Of a stretch of DNA of 64,000 nt, positions 1 to 11,800 are shown piece by piece (within the stretch, counting starts at the first letter, position 1; every line of letters begins with the position of its first letter). Position numbers and translations under genes: made by a program. Source of the DNA: Marthasterias glacialis. Its lineage: Eukaryota > Echinodermata > Asteroidea > Forcipulatida > Asteriidae. The DNA is taken from NCBI GenBank assembly GCA_911728455.2, contig OU452223.1:1922001-1986000 (forward strand). Reading direction: 5' to 3'. The notes beneath the pieces were generated by a model. It did not search any database. It was not told where the DNA came from and saw nothing but the letters and a program-made list of their open reading frames with translations.

Positions 1-423
1 ATGTACTCTCAAAGAAAAAAAAATATTCCAGCAATAACAAGAAAATAGTCCTGAGGGATGGCACAGTAAAATTGGAAGTGTACAGGCATTAAGTGGTTAA
101 GAGTTAATTCAGGAATAAAATAACGTACATGGAGGGGGCACCTTTTCTGAGGGGCAACATATGTTCATGGAAACCAGTTAATCTCAGCTACTGGTCGACA
201 ACAGGCCCTTTTGGGAATTTTGACCTAGTGTCTCAAAGTCTCCTACTGTTCAAAGCACCATTGTTTCAGTCCGATATATTGTACAGATATTATCATCAAT
301 AAAGTGCGCCCTGAAAAGGGACTATAGTGTTGAAATATTCACATGAGATTGTTTTGCTATTTGCCAATGGCTGGAATATCTCTACTTTAATCAGCATTCT
401 ACATTGGGCTCTTAGATGCTTAC
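1..423. other. AT-rich stretch, nothing recognised
   Basis: No coding pattern, terminal repeat or structured element was seen. If the EGF-like exon that follows is real, this would be its downstream intron. Confidence 0.5.
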
Positions 424-500
424 CTGATATCTTACATTGGTTGCCATCGAATCAGTCAGTACACATGCAAACTCCATTCACGCACTTGCAATCATTCTCA
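424..500 (-). pseudogene. Possible EGF-like exon with in-frame stop
   Basis: On the minus strand a 77-nt segment is bounded by a good acceptor (T-rich tract then CAG) and a good donor (GTAAGC). It reads ENDCKCVNGVCMCTD, stop, FDGNQCKIS, the C-terminal half of a tenascin/integrin-type EGF repeat. Glycine is expected where the TGA stands, so one change from GGA would explain it. It enters in phase 2 and leaves in phase 1. It is either an exon of a decayed gene or chance; no partner exon was secured. Confidence 0.35.
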
Positions 501-1074
501 CTGTAAAAAAAAAATTGAATCATTGTAAACAACCACTAGGTACTGGCAACAAAGTAAATAAAAACTGGGGAAATAATACAGGGTAAGAATGAATAAATGG
601 GTGAAACAGTTTCAGTTTCATTCTAATATCGTGTTGCCATCCTGCAGCAAGCCCATTAGAGTATAGCCTAAGCATGCAGCATACATGAATGCAGAATCCT
701 CCATCAGTAAATGTGGCCCCATTAACAATGTATGCAGAATGAGTTAGCATACCAATCGAGATGGCTACAGCCCCATGGAGATTACAAACACACTGGTCTC
801 ATTCCAGAGACAAAGTTAATTGCCACCCAGCAAAGGAAGAACCATAGCAGATGCAGATGCCCTCTCTCAACAGTAAAACTATACTCACCAACCTCAAGTG
901 TGGTTTTTGGTAGAAGTGTGTTGCTAAAAATTTGCTACGGTTGAACTCCAAATCGATTGATGTCATTACTCGGTCAGCCAGATGAATGGATCTCACTGCA
1001 GTTAACTTCAATGCAATGATGTCCAGTCCCACAAGAATCAAACTTAGTCATCTAGGCCTATGCAAATAAAAGAA
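501..1074. other. No gene supported
   Basis: Short open frames on both strands, none with a domain I can defend. A good minus-strand donor (GTGAGTATAG, about 878-887) follows a frame with clustered cysteines but also with stops. Confidence 0.4.
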
Positions 1075-2157
1075 AAGAACATCCCCAAAAGATTTTTCAA
1101 TTGTGACAGTCTTCTGTTTGCTAATGATCTTAAACACGCATTGTTCGCACACCTGGTGATGCGCAGCTGCTGCAGGAGGATTTGGACAGGCTCTATGATT
1201 GGTCATCTACTTGGAAATTATCTCTTAATCCATCCAAATGTAAAGTGCTTACTTTGTCTCTTAAGAAGCAACTAATCTTACATAAGTATGAAACGTCTTC
1301 CTCTCATCAGGAAAGAGTTGCTAAACACAAAGATTTAGGCATTTTTATTGATTGTAAACTGACCTTTGTTGCGCATGTAGACTACATTGTTGCCAAGGCA
1401 AATCGAATGCTTGGTATATTTTGGCATCATTGCAGGAATTTGGATCGCAAAACAAAACAAATCCTTTACTGCTCTCTTGTTAGGCTGGGTCTTGAATTTG
1501 CATCTTTTTCTTTTATTTCTTTATCGGTCACCCAAGAGACTCGTATCGAACGTATCCAAAACAAATTCATTTGTTTTCTTGACATCAATGTAGATGTCCC
1601 ACAAGCAACTTCTCTAGTTTCACTCAAAAATCGTAGGAGCATTATGGATTTGATTTTCCTTTTTAAATGTGTTTATTCCAATTTTAATTGTAATTTGCTT
1701 TGTTCCATTTCCCCTTAAGGTTCCCCGTCCCAACCTTTGTCACCCAGGTCTGTTTACTGTCTCTAAAAACAGGGTCAATGCCAGAGCTAAGGGCTTCATT
1801 CACCGTCTCACTTCACTGTTCAATTCCATCATTCCATTCAACCCTGCTATAGACATATTCCATCAAGCCATCTTAGCTTTCAAGGTTCAAATCAAGTTTT
1901 TTAGCCCACCCCCTCACCCACTTAGTATTCCTAGTCTGGTTCTATTACAGTGGTCCCTTTATTATTAATTGTTTTTATTCTGTTTATATCTATTTCTAAT
2001 TTTTTTTCTTTTCTTGCCTCTTCACTGTGATTTTATATATTCTTTATGTTTTAATGTAATGTTTGAAATATTTGTATTTGATGTTTTTATCCATCCTTTA
2101 TTGGCGCTTGCACTGTTGGATGTTGTATGAAATAAAAAAATTAAAAAAAAATAAAAA
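1075..2157 (+). mobile_element. 5'-truncated LINE (Jockey/CR1-like non-LTR retrotransposon)
   Basis: The reverse transcriptase C-terminal half is readable: a degenerate FADDLK box (FANDLK, near 1117), then in another frame DAQLLQEDLDRLYDW, WKLSLNPSKCKVLTLS, DLGIFIDCKLTF and IVAKANRMLG, and further on a frame with NRVNARAKGFIHRLTSLFNS. The frame changes at least twice (before about 1150 and near 1718). The endonuclease and first RT motifs are missing. The element ends in an A-rich tail with AATAAA-like units (2130-2157). It is a dead copy, inserted in the same orientation as the host gene. Confidence 0.85.
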
Positions 2158-3861
2158 CATGTGGGTCTCGGCTGGGAATATATGTTTTGGTCAACATTTT
2201 AAAATTTAGGTGTGCCCCCCCCCCCTCCATCGCTTAAACAAATCCTAGATCTGGGCCTGCCTTCCCAGGTCAAATAAAGGATGGACTTAGAGAATGTGTA
2301 TCATGTGATCTTGTCTCCCCATACTTTGTACATTTTGTCCATTTGGCCATCAGGCTGTATCTATGTGGCACCATTTTTAAACAGTCTAGCAAACTTAGTT
2401 TGAGACAGGGATCAGCGATTCCATCTGGATTCTTATGAAAGGGTTTGGGTGCAAGCAATCAAACTGCAAATACAAATTTAAAATCAGCATGTACTGGTGT
2501 ATACACACCAAGGAAACTATACAAGCACATCATAAAATAAATGCACTCCAACTTCCGGCAGTGGTGTGTCTTCCTTGCATTTTTAAATAACCACATTGAT
2601 AATAAATGTGTGCCTTGCTGGCACGTTGATGAAAAGAGCCATGTATTGTTATTTAGATTTTCTGAAAACTTTGCAGTTGACAAAAAATTTACCCTTCAGA
2701 CAAGTCATTCTAGCAAAGCTCAAATGACCCTCTCAACATGTTCACTATGTACTGGACATGCTGGGTGCTGGTACCATACTACTGCTCATAATATGTATTT
2801 ATCACTGACAAGTGAACTTCACTGCAACCTATTGGGGGGGGGAGCTTAACTGTTTAATTGTTCCAACTGCTACCACCAGATGCCTGACTGCGTGTTTGGG
2901 TGATATCCCAAATGAATCACTTCACTGTTGCGAGTAATGTATTATGTATGAAGCAATATCATTGCATAATCATACCAGGCACAGTGTATGCATTTATACC
3001 ATACATGATAGTAAACATGTAGCAGTGCAAATCCTTTATTATGAACTGTTGAATACAAGTAACATTCACAGAGTGCATGCAGGACATGGTACTTACATGG
3101 TCTAATGTAAAACCACAGCACTGGTGCATGCGTGCATCTGAGTCAATCAAACACTTGTTTGGGTTCTCCTTGTAAACTTAAGCTTAAGCCATCTACTGGC
3201 TTTCTGTGCAGAGTTATAGTCTTTTATAACATATGGTGTCACTGATGAATGCCTCACAAGTTTTTAAACTCCATAAAAACATTTACCATAATTGGGATAA
3301 ATTATAAAAGAATCAAAAGACTTGCATGGCTTGTGATGAGCTGGTACTGAGGATCTTGAGACAGACTGAGCACCCAGACAGATCCAAGCCACATCATGAT
3401 TGGTTCCTATAAATGAACTTAGAACTCAAGCAGACTGTAGATCAATGGACCCATTCAACAGTTCTTCTGGAAGACTGTTCATTCAAGTTGTCTTTTGTTC
3501 TTCTACACTGCTGACTTATCAGGCAGATCCAGTAACAGCTTCCTAACAATTGAAACAGTTTGTGGATTAAAAATGTAATATCAGCACATTCCATTCAGAA
3601 TCAATTTCAGATTAACCCTTATGTGGTAAAAAGTCACTTAAATTCCTCTCCAAAATGATTTTCTGTTGTTCCATAAAAACATTCAAATCAATCTGAACTG
3701 AATAATACGAAATACAAAATTTTAATAGATGTTGAATTTGCATCGAGGATAAAGAACATTATTTGTGTTTTACCAATACACCGATTTGTGTTTAGCAATA
3801 TATACTCATTACTTTCAAAGTCCTGTTAAACAAAATCTACAACCTTTGTCATTCTAGAGCA
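2158..3861. other. AT-rich intergenic DNA, nothing recognised
   Basis: Only short homopolymer runs (C at about 2214-2225, G at about 2834) stand out. Confidence 0.5.
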
Positions 3862-4000
3862 GGGCCCAATTTCATTGAGCTGCTTAAAGTACTTGTGACA
3901 TGTGACATGCTGTTTTGGCTGGTAATCTTATTCTGGTAAGCATAATTTTGTGTGTGCTTTGCTGCTTTTTGAGCCTAAGCAGCTCTATGATATTGGACCC
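3862..4000. mobile_element. Small MITE with about 26-bp terminal inverted repeats
   Basis: The left end starts GGGCCCAATTTCATTGAGC and the right end, reverse-complemented, starts GGGTCCAATATCATAGAGC; both continue TGCTTA. Total about 139 bp, with no coding capacity. The superfamily cannot be assigned from the ends alone. Confidence 0.65.
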
Positions 4001-4589
4001 AGATATGTCTTGCCTAGAGGTGATACATTACGTGAAGTAATTAAATAAAGGCACTAATAATGGACAGAGACAGTTGGTCCTTACCCATAAACCAATTAAG
4101 ATTCTTCTTTCAATTCCTACGATGAATAATTTAATTTAAACACCCTGAGAGTTAACCCTGCTTTATGATATCATTAGTCAACACATCATTCACTCAAAGT
4201 AGCTTTCATGGGAAAAGCACCATTCCTTGAAATCCTTTAAAGTCTTCAAATTTCAAAATACTGAAGATATTGAGCCTAGATCCAGACTCAGTGCTTCAAT
4301 ACAAATAGCATAAGATTGAATTTATTCTCAACAAATGTTCAAAAATGTTAAAAAAAAAAAAAAAAAAACAATTAAATTTAATTTTGGGGAACCATGAGCG
4401 GTTAACCTTTGATTACAAAAATTACCCTTAAGGTAGATCCCCCTAGCTGCAGCTTCCTAGGTTAAATCCATAGAGCTAGCTCAATGGTTGCATTGTTTAA
4501 TGAGGTGTGATTCCTGGCTACACGGCAGTAACCAGTTAGTTGGCTTCTGACTGGCACCCTCCGAACAAAGATATTGACAAACTAGGGGG

Positions 4590-4680
4590 ACCGCCAACAT
4601 TCGGACTGGATAGCTCAGTTGGTACAGCATAGGTACATATAGCTGGTTGTCAAAGGTTCAAATCTCGCTCTGGTCAATTT
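4590..4680 (+). mobile_element. tRNA-like SINE head
   Basis: An A-box-like TAGCTCAGTTGG (about 4611-4622) and a B-box-like GGTTCAAATCTC are spaced as in a tRNA. The implied cloverleaf is imperfect and there is no clean acceptor stem, so a SINE or decayed tRNA is more likely than a functional tRNA gene. Confidence 0.5.
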
Positions 4681-5472
4681 TTCTCTGTTAACACCAAAAA
4701 TTGATAAAAATATTTAAATGTAAAAAATCAGCTATTCTGCCCCAAATTACTTCAAATGGTGTTTGTAGGATGTTACTTGTCTTCATTTTGTGTTGAAAGA
4801 TGATTGCAGGCAGACAAAACACATTTGGTAGAAACCCTGCTGTTGATTTTCATCAAACAAGGCAGTGTTGTTTACTGAAGAAACATAAATAAAATGACAT
4901 GAAACAGCCACCTAAAGTATCTGCTCTTTCAATTCTCATTCCCTCGTTTTTTTTGGGGGGTATGATATAGCAGTGGTAAGATATAATATGTTGCACTTGC
5001 TCTGCACTATTGTATTGATAACATAATTCATTTCTAATCTGTACGTAGATTTGTCCATAAAACAGTAAGGATGGTATGAACAAAAGGATGGAGCTAATCT
5101 TACTTGACTCAATTCTGATTCAAGACAGATTTAGATCGACTTAGATTGTACCCTAATGAGTCAAACAATTGGCCCAGATTTGTAATTTGTGACTCGGACT
5201 AAAAAAGTCCATTTATAACCATCATTTCTGTTAAGGCATCCACTTTGACATGTAAGATTAAACTATACCCATCAGTCCAGCTTCCCCGTTTCTGCCAAAA
5301 TCGTTTTGTGTTCGGCCAAGAGTGGAGTACATATAAAACTAAATTTCAAGTTTGTTTCCTATCTTTTTGAAGGAGTTATTTCAGTAGTTACATTTATTAT
5401 TGCAATGACCAGCAGAAAGTGTCTAGCAGATCGGTGACAGTGAGTGTCATACCAATCTAGCTATACAACAGT
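4681..5472. other. Upstream flank of the promoter
   Basis: No repeat or exon recognised. It may contain distal control sequence of the gene starting at about 5610. Confidence 0.4.
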
Positions 5473-5612
5473 CCAATGAGAGTGCTTTATGAAAAACTCC
5501 ACAACATGTCTGTGTCTGATTGGCTGACACTGTCAGGCACAAACAAGCAAGGCAAGGGTGTACGACTTGTACATTTACATATATATACAGTCCGGAGGTA
5601 GTTTGAATTATT
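5473..5612 (+). promoter_or_regulatory. Likely core promoter of the FReD/discoidin gene
   Basis: A TATATATA box lies at 5580-5587, with a CCAAT motif at 5473-5477 and an inverted CCAAT (ATTGG) at 5519-5523. By normal TATA spacing transcription would start near 5608-5615, giving a 5' leader of about 170 nt before the ATG at 5782. The arrangement is seen directly; the start site is inferred. Confidence 0.55.
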
Positions 5613-5781
5613 CCGTGCAAGGAGAGGAGCTGTTGAACAACACAAGTAATATTCTCACCTCACTGTTAGATCGCTGTCTGCCTCTGTTGATAGAGTTGAT
5701 AGAGTTGTTACTTTGTTCCTCAGGAGATTCCACGTAGCTTCAGAACTCTGACTGTCTCTGCTGATTCAGTTGTTTTCCATC

Positions 5782-5815
5782 ATGAGTCCCTTTCTTTTCT
5801 TGGCTCTTCTTGGTG
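5782..5815 (+). CDS. Exon 1: start codon and first half of signal peptide
   Basis: Encodes MSPFLFLALLG plus one base of the next codon, then a strong donor GTAAGT at 5816. The hydrophobic run continues in frame at exon 2 (VFLL...), giving a typical secretory signal with likely cleavage around residue 21. It sits about 170 nt downstream of the predicted transcription start. Its link to exon 2, 27 kb away, rests on the phase match (1 to 1) and on the way the two pieces complete one signal peptide; no other exon was recognised in between. Confidence 0.65.
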
Positions 5816-8800
5816 GTAAGTTCTATGTTTATTTCAATCTGAATGTCTGTCTGTCTTGGCATAATTTCCCAAGTTGATTCTTGCTTAGTATCATCATCTG
5901 AAGTTCAGTTGAATTGATCCTACATGCTTTGACATTCAGCACACTGAAACAATGTCAATACATACATTTTTAAATAAGTAAAATTTTAAAGATTTCGAGT
6001 AAAGCAACCCATTAAAATCCTTCACCAATAATGCTTTGTTTCCATAATTACAAAAGATTGTATCATTTCATTAAGATACTATTTCCTGATAGCTAAAGAT
6101 GATTTCATTGAAAATACTCTTCTGATAACCAATGTATATCAAACTTTTTAAACTGGCTATTTAGGATTGTTGTCACTGTTGGGGTTTAGGAATGTGTGAA
6201 ACCCTAAAATGTTGTTGCAGTAATGTTTTATAACTTCTCCACATTTTATGCACTTCCAATTTTGAACGCAGCTTCATTTGTTTTCATGAATTTTTCTTTG
6301 GAAAAGATCATAGTTTTACAATTTCCTAAAATGATAAGTTTTTACAAAATGTTGCGTCTATTTTCAACTTCAATATTCTTTGACATCTGTCCAGATCTAA
6401 AAAAGAAGAAAAGAACCACTCCTGATTTTTAGGGAAACATAATATTTTTATATTTAGAAGACTATTTAATAAAGTAAGGACCAACCCAATATTATACAAT
6501 TCCATATTGATATTATTGAGTAGGAAGCTGTTATTTTTATTAAAACATATCCCTTTTATTTGCTGCTCAATTTGCAGCTAAAACATTGCATGTTGTCAAT
6601 CAGGTCAAACTGCTGTGCATCACTCACAGTAGGGGCATTGGCAACATCTCTGAGTGATTGGCTACTTTACAGCCTTAATTAATAACAGCTTCCTCCCATT
6701 GCTTTTTGTGATTGTAATTTGAGGATACTATTTGATGATTCTTCTTGAAAATATTTCTTTATTCATGATATTTATATCAATGAGGCAAAACTGTAACAGA
6801 ACAGATAACCCTACAAGGACTTTGGGTTGGTGACAATCTGTTTAATGGTTAGACTGATTATTACCAATTTTGTGGCTTTTTATCAACATTACCTAGAGTC
6901 ATAATAATATAGGCCCCCCCCCCCCCCAAAAAAAAAGGGGGGGGCAGGATACTGTTTTCATGGTAAACATTTATGTTTACCTTGGTACTCATACTTTGAC
7001 GTTTTATAAAAACTGTATGTCTATTGTATGTCTACTGATGCCTCTAAATCTCCCATATGCTATGCACACAAAAGTTACTCAAGCCACACTTTTTGTAAGG
7101 TGTTTAGGTTTTAGCAGGACATCCGTTCTTCTTGGTCCAATTTTATAATTTTTCTTTTTACCCGGTGGGGGGGGGGGGGGGGGGTGTTGTTCAGGTTAAT
7201 AATAACTAGTTCTTATATAGCACGTTTTGCAATAAGGTCTCAAAGCGCTTTTCATTAGTGCCCTAGTCATTGGGCCAATAACATTCCTGTAATCTTTCTC
7301 AGCTCCCTGGGGAATATAAAGCCCTGAGCTGCCTTGGCGCTCCGAAGGCTTTTTCAAACACAATAACAACCTCTACCCTCGCAGGTACCCGTTTACACCC
7401 CTGGGTGAAGACGAGCAATAATAGTAAAGTATCTTGCTCAAGGACCAAGTGTCATGACCGGGATTTGAACCCACACCTGGATGACTTGACCACCAGAACT
7501 TGAGTCCAGTGCACGAGACCACTTTATTGTTATTGTTTGTTTTTTAGCTTTTTAGATTTTATTATTTTCTGTTTTAGCTGTTCCGATCTGTTAGTCCCAA
7601 TAACAATAGACCGATTGCACGACCAATGTTTACATGTCATCACTTGACCTATTGTGGGTACTAAGTCATCTGAGCTGATGGCAAACTACGTGCAAATACA
7701 TACCGTGACCAATAGAGTCACAATAAGCCAATTTATTAAAGTTGTATGTTGTGACTTTGATATTAATCACATTACTGTTTCATAAACTACCAGTATCCTA
7801 CAACCAAAGAGGTTTATGCACTGCCGGTGTCGGACGACTACATAGCCACCTGCCTGTTATTTTCTTTGTATTATGTAGGCCTAAATCACTGTTCAAAAAG
7901 AGTAAAGAACGTTGGAAAAGCAAGCATTTTTACCTGGCTTTGCGAAAGTTCAAATAGGCAAAGGAATCGAACAGTTTTGGAAAGCAATTTCTTTGAACGA
8001 TTCGATCAGCTTCAAAACTTTGAAATTCTTGTGCTGAAAAGTGTGTGATCGCGGTTGTCTGGCCCAAACGTTCCGTCATGCACTAGTACACATCATGCAC
8101 ATTTATACGTTACTTATACAATTTCCAAGACTTGCTGGAACTGTCCTTATTGGCTTTATTCAGCCACATCAAGGTTTCTGGTACAAACTCCTGAATATTT
8201 TTCACAGATTTTGAGAAAAAAATTACTCGATCGAATAATCAAATGCAACAATCATCATGTCTATTGTCGGTCTATTGTTTCTGTTGAGATTTTGTTTTTA
8301 AAGTTTTAGTACTCTTTCCCCCAAATCCCCATTGACTTAACAAGACTTTTCTTCATGGCAAATGTCTTCCTTTAAATTTTTACCAGACAGAGACAAATCA
8401 TATACCATGTTTTAGCCTTATGCGTTGCCTAATTCTTTAGATGTAACTAGATTAAAATTCTTAATTAATTAACGTTGCATGAATATTTAATTAGTCAATC
8501 TTGTTTCCACCATATCTCAAAATGAATATGTCCGATCCTCAAAATTGTTTAGATTTGGGCTCATTTTATATTGTAGAAATGCATTTTTGCATATTTGCTT
8601 CAGTAATTTCATCGTTACATCATTTATGGCTTGTTTTGTATCTGTGTACAAAAGACATGCATTACTCTAAAAGTGTCAAAACTGTGTCTGTCAAGTTTCT
8701 CTTTGTACTGTCTTTCAACTAAAAACACATGTGACATTTTAGTTAAAACCCCACTTTGACCTTTACTTCTGGTCCAAACAAAAAGTTAAAAAAAACAACT

Positions 8801-11800
8801 TGGTTATATCTCAATCGCCTATAACTATATGAAAACAGATTTTTGTTGTAGTCAGTAGAAACTGAGTTATCTGTGATAACTAAGCTTTGACATAAATAGG
8901 TCATGTGATGTCATACTTTGTTACAGTGACCTCTAACAACATCTTTAATATTCATGTTAAAATTTGTATCTCCTGAACTACAATCATATCTCCTACGCCA
9001 TGCCATGACATGCCATGCCATGTTTGTGGCATCTTCTGGCTCATTACCACAATGGTAAATAGTTACCCACACAAATCTACTCAAGCATTCCAAATGGTCC
9101 AAACAAGAAATTCTACTGGAATATTTATTTAGGTATAATGATGAGTAAAAGTTGGGGTTACAGTTAGGTTTAGGGTCAGGGAGATGGTTGTTATAGTCAG
9201 GGTTTCACCTGACATCACCTTGTTAAATATATTCAAGCCAGGATGTGTTACATCCAAAATTTTGTGACCTTTACTTTCGGTCAAAACCGGATGTGCCATA
9301 TATTTTTGAAGTGGAAGTGCAAGAGCTCCCTGTAGCGGCAGGTTCAAAACAGTTAAAAATGCACTTTTGCTTGATGTCTTTGGCAAAGATTGAATTATTG
9401 TTATTATTATTATTATACATTTCTGGTAATGGAACCAAAGATGCCTCATAAGTGAACTTAATCACTGTAGCTCTCAAGCCTGAGGAAACATGTAGATAAG
9501 GGTGCTTGCTATGTGAACCAGAAACACCGGGGTAAACCCCTACTTTTCCATGATAAGTGTTCTGGGTTCTTTTACGTGCACTACCCATCCTAGTACACGG
9601 GACCCACGGCTTAATGTCCCATCCGAAGAACAAAGCAATCATGGTCTACTATCATGCTCAAGGACACAAGTGCCGTGACCGGGATTCGAACCCACAATCT
9701 GCTGCCAACAACACCAGAACTTGAGTCCGGTGATCTTAACCGCTCGGCCACGACACATCACTTATGGTACTTGCTTCAAAATATGTGAACATAATGACCT
9801 TCATCCAGAAAACAATTAATGAGTGAAGTTTCAGATTAATGACTTCATCACGTGTCACGTGTTATCTTATTATAGAGTTGCAGTTTTTGATGTCATGTAT
9901 CTACCACACAATGGGTTTGATAGGGTGGAATCTTGGTTTGACTTTAGACATGGACATGTTGCAAACAGATATGAAATTACGTTATGATGACGTTATTACA
10001 TGATTTATAATGAATTTTTAAAATTTTGACCAGTGCATATATTGGACTGCTATGGTACACACAACTCAAATAGGAGGTACAGTCGCACACTCGTATGTTT
10101 TCTATGCATCACACAACTCAAAACGTACACACTGGGTGTCAAAAGTCCAAAAGCCCTCTATTGACAATTTGAAAAAGTTACGCTTTATCAAACTCTTTTC
10201 TTTTTTATACACTTGAATCAGGAAAAGCCTTCTGTTCTGTTTAGTAACAGAAGCAATTTCTATTTTACCTTTTTGTTCTTTTTCCTACAAACACTTCCCA
10301 AATTTCAAGATTAATATTGAGTTGAAACTTTACATATACTTGAACCTTAACAAGCCATTGGCACCAATTATGTCATCATAATGTCATCAGGTGTCTAATT
10401 ACAGTAAATAAAAGTTTCTTATTTTTTATTAATAGTGAAAAATCTTAACAACTCATACAAAATAGATTTTGAAAATTTATACATCATTGGAAGATCTTTA
10501 AAAACTTATAAAATTTCTTACAAAAATGACCCAAATATGACCATGATTTCTAGTTCAAATCAGAAGTTGATATAAAAAGGTATTCAAAAATAAAAATTTA
10601 AGTTTTGCAGTCAACATGAAAAACAAAGTAGGAATGATCTCAGTAAATGAACTATACGGCGACAAGTTTAAAATTTTTACTGTGAATTTCACAGCAGTTG
10701 TTTTGTTGTAGATAACACAGGCAAAAGCTTACTTGAAAAATTTGAAAAAAAGTAATGGTAAAAAGAAGATGCTGTTTCTTGTGCGATCAAATAAGGCGTG
10801 CTTTGGCGTCCTGAAAAGACTATTGTTTTATAAATTATATTTTTTTCTTCCGTGAATAAAAGATACCCCAAGAATGAAAGTGATTTAAACCTTGAAACTT
10901 TGCATAATGAACCACATTCAGACAGCACTTGCTAAAACATTGTTGTAACCGAAGTTTACGTAGGAGTTTGTGTTTACTTGTTCTGGACACCTATCTTTTG
11001 TGATGTCAACCAGTGCCACCGATTGCCACTGCAAAAATTTACAGAGGTTGAGAAACAACCTGACAGTGGCCCAAACTCTATTGCAATTGAGTGCAGCTGG
11101 TGGCTTCTTCAGTTACCACTCTCATTGAAGCACTTTGGGCAGTCGCTCTACTCTCACCATCAGCTTGTCCCTCAAAATGCCACATTTTAAAGATGGGTAT
11201 AGGATGGTTATTTCAAGAAACTAAAATAGTAATTATCTTTGATTGAATAAAACATAAAAACCTGAAGTATCACTTGCCACTAAGATGAACTAAGATAAGG
11301 CCACCATTTTGGATTTTTATTTTGTTAATGAAATTGGGTAAGAAGTACATTTACTGACAAATTCCTACATATGAGCTAAAAAAAAAAAAGAAAGAAAGAA
11401 AAACAAAGAAGAAAAAACATGATTATCGCCGTGCTTGTTTGGATTCTTTATGGCCATCAAAAACTGGCAGCAATAATTGATCACATACAGACAGGGTAGA
11501 AAGTAGGATACTGTAACAGCCTAATTCTCAATGCCTAGTTTGTTCTACAGGCTGATCAAAACATTAAGACAATTTCTAATTGCAATATACAAGTCTAAGT
11601 ATCATCAAACTAATTTTGATTTATTGGGACTTGGGCCCTCACCCGAAACCAACTTTGTTTTTATCCAGAATTTTTTTCCCTTTTTTTTAATACTTTTTTG
11701 AATGCCAACATTTTATAGGTTTTGTACATATAAATTGTCATCAGATAATTTTTTACTTTACATTGTCCTATCGGTACAAATTATAAATCAAGTTATAGCT

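Noticed and set aside
800-860. Very short stretch faintly like an LTR-retrotransposon pol fragment
   Set aside because: Too short and isolated to call even as a fossil; no terminal repeats or further domains nearby.
860-1045. Minus-strand segment with clustered cysteines and a good donor
   Set aside because: The cysteine-rich frame contains stops and no acceptor matches well; not enough to call an exon.
9129-9642. Two minus-strand open frames over 100 codons
   Set aside because: They lie in a SINE and the dispersed repeat around it.
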